Of a DNA stretch of 39,239 bases, positions 24,446 through 33,114 are shown in pieces. The stretch covers positions 1 through 39,239 of the forward strand of contig JBDREF010000292.1 in the NCBI GenBank assembly GCA_043820045.1. The letters are read 5' to 3'. The position numbers and the translations under genes were made by a program. Every line of letters starts with the position of its first letter. Position 1 is the first letter of the stretch. This stretch comes from JBDREF01 sp043820045 (lineage in GTDB: Bacteria > Planctomycetota > Phycisphaerae > Sedimentisphaerales > Anaerobacaceae). The notes beneath the pieces were generated by a model. That model was not told the DNA's origin. It was given only the letters and a program-made list of their open reading frames with translations, and did no database searches.

Positions 24446-25749
24446 TGATATTTACCAGCAACCTCTCCGGCCTCCTTTAATCTGACGTGCTCTCTGGGGC
24501 AATACTCGAAGCATCGACCGCACGCCAGACAGCCTGCCCTGTCGGCTTCGTAGTCCGCCCTTTGACGCCAAACAGAAAGTCCTATAAGTTTGAGCCCTAT
24601 TACCAGGGCGACAAATCCGCCGAAAAACCACCCACCTAACTCGAACCTGGCCCGGATATTCGACGCTTCCTCGTAAAGCTCTTCTATTTCCCTGCCCGTA
24701 GCGCGGAAGGCGGCGCTTGCGTCCGTGGTATCCGGAACTGCACCTGTTTCTTCCAGATATATGCGGTCGGCCAATCTCACTGTTTCGTGCGCGCGCGATG
24801 CTACCCCTTCGAGGTTCGAGCCTGCCCAGGCACCCAGGAAAACCAGCACCGGCAAAAGAGCAAGCAGAAGCCCCAACCTCTTTCTGCCGCTCTTGTAATC
24901 CTGCGGCGACCAATCGGTCGCAGGCTTCCTGACAGCACCGAAGGGACAGGAATTCTCACAGAGCCTGCAATGAATGCACTCGTCCGGGGTAATGGTCACT
25001 CGCCATTTCGAGAGCCGCGAAAGCTGTCTGAGGATTACGCCATACGGGCAGATGAACCGGCAATAGGGACGCCCCACGAATACACCGATGAACAGCAGGC
25101 AGCCTCCGAGTATCAGGATGTTCAGGCTGCCGGTCAGGCGAAAGATTGAGACAAACGGGTCATATCTGCATATCACAAAAGCGCTGCCGGTCGCCGCGAA
25201 AAGGACCGCCGCACCGAGGTACACGTATGCAAAGATGCGCAGGCCGTTTTCGGCCCAGGGCGGTATCGAGACGGGGCGCATCAGCACGAGATCCTGGATC
25301 GCCCCGAGGGGGCATACCGCCGCACAGAAAGCCCTGCCAAAGAAAAGGGTAAATACGAGCGGCAGCAGGAAGAAGATTACAACAACAATCGGCACTGCAT
25401 AGTCGCTGTCAAAAACCGACAAAACAATATTCTGGGTCGCCCCTATAGGACAGACGCAGCCCTCCCGCCAGAAGCCGAAGTAAAGCAGTGAAAACACCGT
25501 GAGGGCAAATATCGCCCGCCGGTTACGTTTCTTCAATATCAGATACGAGGAAACCGCCAGCGCGGCCAAAAGTACGGCGGCGTCTATGTATTCATAACCG
25601 TCCCGACGCGGAGCAGGTGCGGTTGTGCCCGGTATTTCATGCTTGGTTTCCACGAAGTCAGGCGGCGGAAAGCGTTCGACACCCGATACGGCGTCGCACA
25701 AAATCAGGGACAGAGCCATGACGATGATTATATTGCCAAAATCTCTCAT
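24442..25749 (-). CDS. NapH/NosR-like membrane polyferredoxin
   Basis: The 435-residue protein has an N-terminal signal-like segment and about six further membrane helices. It carries three membrane-edge Cys motifs of the NapH/NosR/PceC type: C98-x-C100-P, FC142-x3-C146-P and YC230-x3-C234-P. A cytoplasmic-type ferredoxin motif is at C258/C261/C264/C268 and a second at C407/C410/C413/C417 near the end. The periplasmic FMN-binding domain of NosR is absent. Related proteins carry electrons between the quinone pool and periplasmic or cytoplasmic Fe-S partners. Its ATG shares one base with the stop of the exported polyferredoxin gene (TAATG) and its own stop overlaps the next start (ATGA), so it is tightly coupled on both sides. 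It is probably the membrane hub of the system. Confidence 0.82.
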   Translation of the reverse strand: MRDFGNIIIVMALSLILCDAVSGVERFPPPDFVETKHEIPGTTAPAPRRDGYEYIDAAVLLAALAVSSYLILKKRNRRAIFALTVFSLLYFGFWREGCVCPIGATQNIVLSVFDSDYAVPIVVVIFFLLPLVFTLFFGRAFCAAVCPLGAIQDLVLMRPVSIPPWAENGLRIFAYVYLGAAVLFAATGSAFVICRYDPFVSIFRLTGSLNILILGGCLLFIGVFVGRPYCRFICPYGVILRQLSRLSKWRVTITPDECIHCRLCENSCPFGAVRKPATDWSPQDYKSGRKRLGLLLALLPVLVFLGAWAGSNLEGVASRAHETVRLADRIYLEETGAVPDTTDASAAFRATGREIEELYEEASNIRARFELGGWFFGGFVALVIGLKLIGLSVWRQRADYEADRAGCLACGRCFEYCPREHVRLKEAGEVAGKYQ

Positions 25750-26315
25750 TAAGCGTGATCCACCTTTTTGAGTAGATAAGGCTGGTCGGCGGGAACCCGC
25801 TTATACGCCCCTGACGGACAAGCCACGGCAATGGAGCACTCATTACAGTTCAGGCAGCGGTCATGCCGAACCTGAAGAAAGAATGAGCCGTTTCCGAAGG
25901 CGGCGCAGCCCTTGACGCACTTGGCGCAACCGATGCAGAGAGGTTCGTCGATTGTGTACTCGTAGTAAGGCTCCTCCACAAAGGTTCTCTTTATTGCCCC
26001 GGTGGGACAAAGCTCGTTTTCGGCGCCGGGTTCCAGCACTGTTGCTCCCAGCTCGAAATAGCCTGGGCAGAAGTCACAATAGCCGCATATGCCGTAAACC
26101 TGAACGCATTTGACGGCCGATTCTTCCAATACGCAATAGGTCGCACAGTTGCCGCAGGCCACGCACGTGTACGGGTCAATCTGCCATACGGTATCCGTTT
26201 TCCTGTTCTTGCGAGCCGAGGCCCCTGCCACCACCCCCAGAGCCGCCAGGCATCCTCCCCAGAGGCCGTCTCTGAGGAAATGACGCCGGTTGATTGTCTT
26301 TTTATTTTCCGCCAT
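25749..26315 (-). CDS. Tat-type polyferredoxin (NapG/HybA-like)
   Basis: The 188-residue protein has a twin-arginine signal (I-N-R10-R11-H-F-L-R, then a Gly/Ala-rich hydrophobic stretch). It has Cys for about four 4Fe-4S clusters: C51/C54/C57/C61; C70/C77/C80/C83 with C103-P; C127/C130/C133/C137; and C154/C157/C160 with C166-P. The second group is a variant spacing (C-x6-C-x2-C-x2-C). Proteins of this kind relay electrons on the outer face of the membrane to or from a NapH-like integral partner, and that partner is encoded next with a one-base overlap. GGGAG lies 6 bases before the ATG. It overlaps the upstream 82-residue gene by 14 bases. No catalytic molybdoenzyme or hydrogenase accompanies it here. 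Confidence 0.82.
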   Translation of the reverse strand: MAENKKTINRRHFLRDGLWGGCLAALGVVAGASARKNRKTDTVWQIDPYTCVACGNCATYCVLEESAVKCVQVYGICGYCDFCPGYFELGATVLEPGAENELCPTGAIKRTFVEEPYYEYTIDEPLCIGCAKCVKGCAAFGNGSFFLQVRHDRCLNCNECSIAVACPSGAYKRVPADQPYLLKKVDHA

Positions 26316-26550
26316 TATCTACTCCCGTCAGGGTCCTTCTCGCCGAGAAAGCCGCAGGCAAACCGCATTGTCCCAGAACCTTGCAGCCGGCGCAAATCCC
26401 GCTGTTGATGCACTTGCCTTCCCGCATCAGCCGCCGCTTCTTGAAAAACATACTCGCCCCGCCTGCCGTCAGCAGCCCCAAAACAGCATAACGCAAGGCT
26501 CCTGCGCATAGTTCCCGGCGGCTTGCGGATTGTCCGAAACTGTCTCTCAC
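26302..26550 (-). CDS. Small RR-motif membrane protein with four-Cys motif
   Basis: The 82-residue protein starts at GTG 26550, three bases after the NHL gene stop, with AGG 9 bases upstream. It has S10-R11-R12-E-L at the front of a single hydrophobic segment (about 16-35), resembling an uncleaved Tat anchor. Then comes a basic stretch (KKRRLMREGKC) and a compact Cys motif, C47-x5-C53-x2-C56-x5-C62. Four Cys in 16 residues could hold one 4Fe-4S cluster or a metal. It overlaps the polyferredoxin gene by 14 bases, so the frame is very likely real and translationally coupled. Its place suggests a third Fe-S relay piece or assembly factor for the NapG/NapH-like pair. I do not know a named family for it. 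Confidence 0.65.
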   Translation of the reverse strand: MRDSFGQSASRRELCAGALRYAVLGLLTAGGASMFFKKRRLMREGKCINSGICAGCKVLGQCGLPAAFSARRTLTGVDNGGK

Positions 26551-26553
26551 TTC

Positions 26554-27591
26554 TCAGCCTTTCACTCTGGTAAAAATCCTGACAACATTTTTGATCGTGT
26601 CCAGCACCAATACGCGTCCGTTGGCGTCAACGGCCACGTCGAAACCGCCGGCCTGGCACTCTTCCGGCAGCATGCAGATTCTCAAAGCCCCTCCCGGCGC
26701 CAATTGCTCCGGCCCGGCAACCACACCTGTGAAAGCACCTTCCGCGCTGTAAATCTTGACCCGTATCAGGCCCTTTTCGCAAGTGACAAACCCACCATCG
26801 GGCAGCACGGCGATATTCACGGGATTGCAGCAGCCGCAGAACCCTTCTATATCAACCGAAGCCCTGCCCCACGAAAACTCAAAATCCCCGTCAAATGTGT
26901 ATGCCTCGATACGAAGACGGCCGGGGTCAACCACGCGCAGCAATCCGTCCTTTGAAACGACCAGATCGAAATAAGCACTCGGAATCACGAATCCGGGGAC
27001 ATTCCTGTCGGGGTCTTTTTTGCCGATGTGACTGACAAGCTTGCCCGTGGTGTCAAAGCGGACAACAACACGGTTGCCTGCGTCGGCAACAAATACATCG
27101 TCCTGCCAAACAGCTATGCTGGTCAGGATTGCATCGGGGCCCAGACTGTCCCAGCTCGCCTGAAGCTGGCCCTGGGCGGTATAGACTTCCACGTGGTCGT
27201 TGAAACCGATATATACATTGCCGTCGGCCGCCACTGTTAAGCACCTGGGCTCGGCAGCCAGTTCAATGCCGGCCAGGGAGTCGCCGCTGGCGGCAAATCT
27301 GCGAACGGCCTTATCGCCAGCCACGTAGATCGAGCCCTGGGAATCCGCGGCAATGCTGTGCGAAGCAGCCAAGCCGGTGTCGATCGGATCGGCTGATTCT
27401 TCGTACAGAATCAGATTGGGATCAACGTGCGCCAGCTTCTCGATGTCGTATTTGAACTGTTTGCCGAGGCCGCTGCCTTTGCTGCCGAGCACATTGAGCT
27501 TCATGACGGCTACCGCAGCAACCACCACCGCCACGCCAACAAGCACGCCGACAAGAACCTTCATATTTGTCGTTCCCGACCTTCTGTTCAT
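26554..27591 (-). CDS. Membrane-anchored NHL-repeat beta-propeller protein
   Basis: From ATG 27591 (AAGG 8 bases upstream) the product is 345 residues. An N-terminal transmembrane anchor (MKVLVGVLVGVAVVVAAVAVM) is followed by six-bladed NHL-like repeats such as SIAADSQGSIYVAGDKAVRRF, LTVAADGNVYIGFNDHVEVY and DVAVDANGRVLVLDTIKNVVRIF. A distinctive FCGCCNP motif (residues 251-257) and CMLPEEC near 305-311 provide clustered Cys in loops, which might bind a metal or Fe-S partner. NHL propellers usually serve as extracytoplasmic binding platforms. It lies three bases before the small four-Cys gene and 75 bases after a PQQ-like propeller gene. Its function is unknown. Confidence 0.75.
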   Translation of the reverse strand: MNRRSGTTNMKVLVGVLVGVAVVVAAVAVMKLNVLGSKGSGLGKQFKYDIEKLAHVDPNLILYEESADPIDTGLAASHSIAADSQGSIYVAGDKAVRRFAASGDSLAGIELAAEPRCLTVAADGNVYIGFNDHVEVYTAQGQLQASWDSLGPDAILTSIAVWQDDVFVADAGNRVVVRFDTTGKLVSHIGKKDPDRNVPGFVIPSAYFDLVVSKDGLLRVVDPGRLRIEAYTFDGDFEFSWGRASVDIEGFCGCCNPVNIAVLPDGGFVTCEKGLIRVKIYSAEGAFTGVVAGPEQLAPGGALRICMLPEECQAGGFDVAVDANGRVLVLDTIKNVVRIFTRVKG

Positions 27592-27666
27592 TCGGACACC
27601 TTCACCACCGCCGTAGAGGCGGTATTGTAGCAAAAAAATCCTTCATATTCAACATGGCCCTCTACG

Positions 27667-29082
27667 CTATTCGGATATATCGAGACATATCATCTGCTCA
27701 GTATCGCGTACTATCAACCGGCCGGAGGCAATTGCCATCGGGCCCCACGATTCGTGTCCGGCCAGCACTTTCGCCTGGGCCAGTTGGGCGTAACCGGCCG
27801 GGCCAGTCTGTGCCAGAGTCAGCACTCCGGAGTCGTCCATAAGATAAATAAGTCCATTTACAATCGCGAACGGGCCGCTTCCGAACTTGTTGGCGCTCGT
27901 GCTGGTCCAGACGACATTGCCGTCAAGGTCGAGGCACACGAGTTGCGCGTCAGGCCTGACGCCGTAGATGTGCCCCTCGTAGAGGATAGGGCTTTGCTGT
28001 ATGGAGCCAAACACTTCCGTCGGATGCAGAAATTCCGATTCAGCCGTTATCTTCCCGTCCTTCTCGCTCAGACGCAGCATCGTGCAGCCGTTCTCATGCT
28101 GGCCGTAACCGGCGGTCAGGAATATCCGGTCTTGCCCGACAATTACGGGCGTCGGGACATTGAACCGGACTTTCCACTGGTCGTACTTCCACAGGACGCT
28201 CCCGTCCTGCACCGAGACGCCGATGACTCCCCCCTTGATATGATCGCCGCCGCAATAGACGTAGAAGCGCTTGCCGTTGAATTCCATCGGGACAATTGAC
28301 GAATGCGTCATGACCCAACCGTCCGGATTGGGAGTATTCCAGATGATTTCGCCGCTCTCGCAATCCACGGCCATCATAAGAACACTACTGCCCGCCGGTG
28401 CAATGATGGCCTTGCCGTCCTCAATGAGCGGGCACTGTGCCGTGTACCACTGGGGAACTTTCGTACCGAATTCGGCGACAAGATTGAACATCCAGCGGAA
28501 ATTGCCCGTCATTGAGTCGAGGCAGGTAACGTGGCACTTCGGACCCATCGTAACGACGTACTTGTCCGTCACCGCCGGAACCGTTCGGCTCATCCCATGC
28601 CATCGTTTCACCTTGACCGGATAAGAATATCGCCAGATATCTCTGCCGTCCTGAAGCGACAGACATCGAACGAAATCAGCCTGCTGCTCGCGGTCGTAAT
28701 CCAGCAAGTACACCCGCCCGGCGTAGATCGCCGCTCCGGCGAAACCTTCTCCGACCTCAGCAGACCACAGAACCTTGGGCCCCCCGGCCGGCCAGGACGT
28801 CGCAGGCGAGAGAGCCTCTGTACTTATCGCGTCAAAGTTCGGTCCTCTGAAACGCGGCCAGGCACCGGGCAAATCGGCGGGAACACCGTCAAGCTGTACC
28901 AACCTGCCCTGAATCTTGACGGCGCCGCCATCCTGCGCCGGCGCATTGGCGTCGGACGGGGCGGGCGGCAGCCGTTCCTGGAGTTCCATCGCTGCATCGG
29001 CACTGAGCCATACATACAGCAAGACGATCCCCAAGACGGCGAATCCGACAGGTATTGTCTTTGCGATGGCAGATTTTCTCAT
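27667..29082 (-). CDS. Membrane-anchored PQQ-like beta-propeller protein
   Basis: The 471-residue protein has an N-terminal membrane segment (TIPVGFAVLGIVLLYVWLSADA), an extracytoplasmic linker rich in Pro and Asp, then the propeller opening AWPRFRGPNFDAIS. Blades include VRCLSLQDGRDIWRYSYP, VTCLDSMTGNFRWMF and LVCLDLDGNVVWTS. It starts 26 bases after the ABC permease stop; no clear Shine-Dalgarno is seen, and a hairpin lies just upstream of the ATG. As with the other propellers of the cluster I see no PQQ dehydrogenase active site. It may be a periplasmic partner of the ABC transporter encoded immediately before it or of the Fe-S relay encoded after it. Confidence 0.8.
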   Translation of the reverse strand: MRKSAIAKTIPVGFAVLGIVLLYVWLSADAAMELQERLPPAPSDANAPAQDGGAVKIQGRLVQLDGVPADLPGAWPRFRGPNFDAISTEALSPATSWPAGGPKVLWSAEVGEGFAGAAIYAGRVYLLDYDREQQADFVRCLSLQDGRDIWRYSYPVKVKRWHGMSRTVPAVTDKYVVTMGPKCHVTCLDSMTGNFRWMFNLVAEFGTKVPQWYTAQCPLIEDGKAIIAPAGSSVLMMAVDCESGEIIWNTPNPDGWVMTHSSIVPMEFNGKRFYVYCGGDHIKGGVIGVSVQDGSVLWKYDQWKVRFNVPTPVIVGQDRIFLTAGYGQHENGCTMLRLSEKDGKITAESEFLHPTEVFGSIQQSPILYEGHIYGVRPDAQLVCLDLDGNVVWTSTSANKFGSGPFAIVNGLIYLMDDSGVLTLAQTGPAGYAQLAQAKVLAGHESWGPMAIASGRLIVRDTEQMICLDISE

Positions 29083-29090
29083 AATTCAGC

Positions 29091-29106
29091 GCCGCAACTC
29101 TGCGGC
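29091..29106. repeat. Hairpin ahead of a propeller gene start
   Basis: GCCGCA and TGCGGC form a perfect 6-bp stem with a 4-base loop. It lies between the permease stop and the propeller ATG at 29082, 8 bases from the start, where a Shine-Dalgarno would be expected. No T-run follows, so it may affect translation rather than end transcription. Confidence 0.4.
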
Positions 29107-29108
29107 AT

Positions 29109-32100
29109 CTACTCATTCCTCAATGCGTCCAACATTCTTCCACTAAGCGCCAAGGTCGTCGCGACTCTCACCCATATCATCCCGCTCAGGGCTATACCGC
29201 AAACAGTTAGCGCCAGTGAGACATACGGCACGGAAACTCCCGGTGATCTCAAGGCAGGACTCGCCGCAACCAGGGCGGCAACCGTGCCGCACACCAACCC
29301 GGCAAGCAGAAGCCCGGAGTGCTCGCAAAAGACCATCCGTCTCAATAAACGCTTATTAAACCCTACGGCCTGCAACATTGCAAGCTCGTTTCGCCTCTCA
29401 AGCATATTGCGCAGGACTACGAGCCCGAGCCCGACGCTGCCAAGAATAAGCCCAAGCCCCCCCAGAATCTCAAATATTGAAAGATACGTATTCTCAACTT
29501 CACTGAAGGCCGCCAGCCGCTGTCTGGCCGAGGTAAGCTCCACCCCAAAGTCCGCCAATTGGGCCGAGAGGTGGTCGGCCGCAGCCTCGACCCTGTTCTG
29601 CGGAGCATCGATAAGCAACAGTCGATAACCGTCCTCGGAGGGAAAACGTCTCACAAACTGGTCCTCAGCGATGAGCAGACTGCCCTGCAGGATTGAGTTT
29701 TCCAGCATCCCGACGAGACGAACGCGAAACGTCCGCCCCTTCTCATCGCTGTACTCGATCTCGTCGCCAAGGGATTTTCCCATCGCCCACTTGATAGTGG
29801 CATAATCGCCGACAGCAGGTACAACGTCTTGATCTTCATGGCCGTCAAGCAGGTCCCAGCCGTTCTCGCCGCCGGCTGTGGCCTCAACGCTGGTAAACCT
29901 GAACGAGCCACGAGCCGACAGCCGCCCCGGTTGGACACCGAGCAATCGGGGTCTCTGCGCTCGGTTGAGGTTGAAACAGCTCGCATCGTCGCCATCGTGG
30001 ACGCGCAGTTGAACAACCTCGACGCCTTTAAGGATATTGCCGTCAAGAACCATTGACTTGCGGCCGGAATCGGTATTCAAATCGTGCAGAATTCCTATGG
30101 ACGATTCACCGAAGAGGGTAAAACCACCGGTCCCTGAATCTCGCCGATCTGCGTGCGCCAAAGGATCGTGCCTGAATGCCTCGACCGCTATCACCAGGAA
30201 GATGCCGCAGGCGAGCAAAGCCACAACGGCCAGGCTGCGGCCGCTCCGCCTGGTCGCATTACGAAGCGCCAGGCCCGCAAGCGAAGATACCGGCTTTTTC
30301 CAACTGCCTCCAACGATTCTGAGCAAAGCACCGCTCAGTGAAAGCCCGGCGGTCAGCAACAACGCCCCGGCCCCGAAAAACGCCCCTGCCACGGCGTTCG
30401 TGTCATCGGATCCCACAGCAGCCGGCAGCACCAGCGCCCCTGCCGTTGCCAATACAGCAACGACCAGGCCGACCCTGCCGCGCCGGACGGATTTGCCAGC
30501 AGCAAACTGCCACTGCGCCGGACCGGAGAGTAGCTCCCGGGCCGGCCGGGAAACCTGTTTTCGCAGCGTCAGCCATATTGCAGCCAGACAAATGACAACT
30601 GCAGCCAGTGCCCCCGCAACAAGAGTCAATGGCTTGGCGTAGAAGTAAATCGCCGAGCCGCTTATCGCCTTCGAGAGCGCATAAATCATAGCTTTGGTAT
30701 AGAGCAGCGCGGCGGCCGTTCCGACAATCGCCCCGGGCAGCGCCAACAGCAGACCCTCGATGAGCAACAGCCTGCCGACCAACTTCGGCTGCAATCCGAC
30801 GGCAAGCAGTGTTCCGACCTGCTGATTTCGGCTCTCGACTCCAAAGACGAACAGCAGACCGGTCAGGATGACCGCAGCGATTATTAGAAAAAAGCTCAGA
30901 CCCAGAAAGAGCCAGCCGAAATAAGTCCCCTCGCCGCCGGCCTTTGTGCCGAGCCGGCGTACAGGCTGGAAAAAAAGCCCAACTGAAGCGGGGTCAACCT
31001 CGCCCAACAGCCTTGCTTCCATATCTGCCGCGGATACCGCCGCAAGGGGGTAACGCACCGCCGTCAAGTCGCCGTATCTGTTGGCCCACATGGCCTGGCC
31101 GGCCTTTAGCGTCACAAAAGCCTTGGGCGTACCACGATACCGGTCCCAGTACGCCTCATCTTTCGCTCGTATCTTGTCGAGGTCGATTTCAATCCCCGGC
31201 TCCCAGTCCCTGCAATTGTTCGCATCTGCAAGACCCGGAAAATCCGGCATCAGCTCAGGATCGACGGCGAGCCCGGCCATGGGCAGTATTTTCCGGACCG
31301 TGAAACCGGATTTGCGCTCCACCAGCTTCCGCATCGGCCCGACGACGAAATAAGTGAGTTCTATCGTATCGCCCACTTTTGCCCCGATGTCGTCGGCAAG
31401 CCACTGGTTTATCAGAATCTCACCATCCTTCATATCCGTAGGAATCAGACCCTTCCCATCCGCATCCGAAGCCATGGCGGCAACAGTGGAATAGGGAGTC
31501 GCGTTGTCGCCAAGGCGCAATTCGTTAACGAAATACGTCATAATTCCAACGGCTCCGTCAGCGGCATTTATCGCGGCGGCAGATAGAGATTGGTCGATGA
31601 ATATCCTGTTGCTGCGCAGTTCCAGCACTTGCCTGGCGTCCAACTTGCGAAGCTCCAGGCTTGCGTCACCGAGCCGCCAACGCTTCTTGATCGCTGCGTC
31701 GGCCTGTTCAACCGTCAAGTCATGTTTCGCACCGCCAGCCACCAATAACACGTTTGCCCCGCCAGAATTACCGAGATTCTCCTGTAACCACTGAATCGGA
31801 ACAAAGACGTTCAACGGTGCAATCTGGTTGGCCTGCAATCCGAAACGGCCGAATTGTGATTTGCCGGCAATCGCTCTTACAGTCGGCCGCAGGAGAACCG
31901 ACAAGTCCGAGTCGGGCGTAAGAGGCACTTCGCGCGGCATCAAGCCCGGTTTCTCAATCCGAAGCTTGACTTCATCGCCCGGTTGGGCGCCAAGCCTTTG
32001 TGCCAGCGGTTCGTTCAGGACAACGCCCCCGTTCCAATCGGCCCAAAAGGACTCAGCGTCCTTCATTGCTCCAATTTGAAAGAAACGCCCGTCAACGCCA

Positions 32101-32426
32101 AGCACCTGAACGTTGTTTGCCTGCTTTGTGCCGTCACTGTTGGCAATCAAGCCTCGTAATTGCAGCACTGGCGCTACAGCAGTATTCAGCTCTTTCGCCA
32201 TGTCGTCGGCCAGTTCTGCCCTGAAGAACCTGTTCTGTGAAACCAGAGCAAGCTGCGTTGTGCCTAACCGGGCACTGACCATCATCATGAGGCTGTGGCG
32301 CACCGAATCGCCCACAACCAGAGCACCGGTGAGCACAGCAGTGCTGACCGCTACCGCAAGCAGGACTCCGAGATTCGTCCTCCAATAGAAGACTACACTT
32401 CTTCTGGCCAGTGTCCAAAAGCTCAT
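29109..32426 (-). CDS. Large FtsX-type ABC transporter permease
   Basis: The 1105-residue protein has the ten-helix plan of fused FtsX/LolE-type permeases. There is one helix near the N-terminus (about 17-40), a large extracytoplasmic domain, a block of three FtsX helices in the middle (starting YFGWLFLGLSFFLIIAAVIL), further helices, a second extracytoplasmic domain and a C-terminal three-helix FtsX block (LGLILGSVGLGLVVL onwards). It is longer than the usual 800-850 residues because both outer domains are expanded. These permeases act by mechanotransmission on lipoproteins, lipids or peptides at the outer face and do not form a classic channel. Its ATG overlaps the stop of the ATPase gene (ATGA), so the two form one transporter. 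The substrate is unknown. Confidence 0.88.
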   Translation of the reverse strand: MSFWTLARRSVVFYWRTNLGVLLAVAVSTAVLTGALVVGDSVRHSLMMMVSARLGTTQLALVSQNRFFRAELADDMAKELNTAVAPVLQLRGLIANSDGTKQANNVQVLGVDGRFFQIGAMKDAESFWADWNGGVVLNEPLAQRLGAQPGDEVKLRIEKPGLMPREVPLTPDSDLSVLLRPTVRAIAGKSQFGRFGLQANQIAPLNVFVPIQWLQENLGNSGGANVLLVAGGAKHDLTVEQADAAIKKRWRLGDASLELRKLDARQVLELRSNRIFIDQSLSAAAINAADGAVGIMTYFVNELRLGDNATPYSTVAAMASDADGKGLIPTDMKDGEILINQWLADDIGAKVGDTIELTYFVVGPMRKLVERKSGFTVRKILPMAGLAVDPELMPDFPGLADANNCRDWEPGIEIDLDKIRAKDEAYWDRYRGTPKAFVTLKAGQAMWANRYGDLTAVRYPLAAVSAADMEARLLGEVDPASVGLFFQPVRRLGTKAGGEGTYFGWLFLGLSFFLIIAAVILTGLLFVFGVESRNQQVGTLLAVGLQPKLVGRLLLIEGLLLALPGAIVGTAAALLYTKAMIYALSKAISGSAIYFYAKPLTLVAGALAAVVICLAAIWLTLRKQVSRPARELLSGPAQWQFAAGKSVRRGRVGLVVAVLATAGALVLPAAVGSDDTNAVAGAFFGAGALLLTAGLSLSGALLRIVGGSWKKPVSSLAGLALRNATRRSGRSLAVVALLACGIFLVIAVEAFRHDPLAHADRRDSGTGGFTLFGESSIGILHDLNTDSGRKSMVLDGNILKGVEVVQLRVHDGDDASCFNLNRAQRPRLLGVQPGRLSARGSFRFTSVEATAGGENGWDLLDGHEDQDVVPAVGDYATIKWAMGKSLGDEIEYSDEKGRTFRVRLVGMLENSILQGSLLIAEDQFVRRFPSEDGYRLLLIDAPQNRVEAAADHLSAQLADFGVELTSARQRLAAFSEVENTYLSIFEILGGLGLILGSVGLGLVVLRNMLERRNELAMLQAVGFNKRLLRRMVFCEHSGLLLAGLVCGTVAALVAASPALRSPGVSVPYVSLALTVCGIALSGMIWVRVATTLALSGRMLDALRNE

Positions 32427-33112
32427 GCAACGCTCCTGTTTGTCAGCAGGCCGTTGTTCAATTCCATTACCCGGCCCACACGCTCGGCGAGTTTAAGAGA
32501 ATGTGTCACTACAATCAGTGCGACCTGTTCGCTCTTGTTCAATTCGACAAGCAAATCGGCAATATTATCCGAAGCATCGCTGTCCAGAGACCCGGTCGGC
32601 TCGTCCGCCAGCAGCAGCCTGGGTCTGTTGATCAAAGCTCTCACAACCGCCACGCGCTGCCTCTGCCCGCCGGATAGCTCGCCCGGTCTGTGCATAAACA
32701 CGTCCTTGAGTCCCACACGCTCAAGCAGGCTGACAGCCCTTTCGTTAACCTCTTTCCTTGAAGCATGGTTTTTGAGGGCAAGTGTCGGCACCAGAACATT
32801 TTCAAGCACCGTGCATTGCGGCAAGAGATGATGCAGTTGAAAAACGAACCCTATCTTTCGACTACGAATCTCGGCAAGCTCAACCTCATCCAACCCGGCA
32901 AGGTCCCTGCCGTCGAACAATACGCTGCCGCCGCTCGGACGGTCCAGTGCACCGATGATATTCAGCAGCGTACTCTTGCCGCTGCCGGAGGGCCCGACTA
33001 TTACCAGGGACTGGCCCTTATCGACCTTCAGCGTTATGTCCTTCAGTACACAGACGCCCCCCCCGGCGCCCGGCGACTCGTAGCTTTTTGTCACGTGAAC
33101 AAGTTCAAGCAT
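32423..33112 (-). CDS. LolD/MacB-type ABC transporter ATPase
   Basis: The 229-residue protein is a complete ABC ATPase: Walker A GPSGSGKST (40-48), Q-loop FVFQLHHLLPQ, signature LSGGQRQRVAVVRAL, Walker B LLLADEPTGSLD and H-loop VVTHS. The FVFQxHHLLP form is typical of the LolD/MacB/FtsE group that pairs with FtsX-type permeases, and the permease gene overlaps its end. ATG 33112 is preferred over ATG 33130 because GAGG lies 5 bases before it, inside the last codons of the glycosyltransferase gene; this leaves a two-base gap after that gene's stop (33115-33117). It powers the 1105-residue permease. Confidence 0.93.
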   Translation of the reverse strand: MLELVHVTKSYESPGAGGGVCVLKDITLKVDKGQSLVIVGPSGSGKSTLLNIIGALDRPSGGSVLFDGRDLAGLDEVELAEIRSRKIGFVFQLHHLLPQCTVLENVLVPTLALKNHASRKEVNERAVSLLERVGLKDVFMHRPGELSGGQRQRVAVVRALINRPRLLLADEPTGSLDSDASDNIADLLVELNKSEQVALIVVTHSLKLAERVGRVMELNNGLLTNRSVA

Positions 33113-33114
33113 GC

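Noticed and set aside
28531..29628. Plus-strand open frame of 365 codons across two genes
   Set aside because: It spans antisense to both the propeller and the permease genes and shows no protein-like composition.
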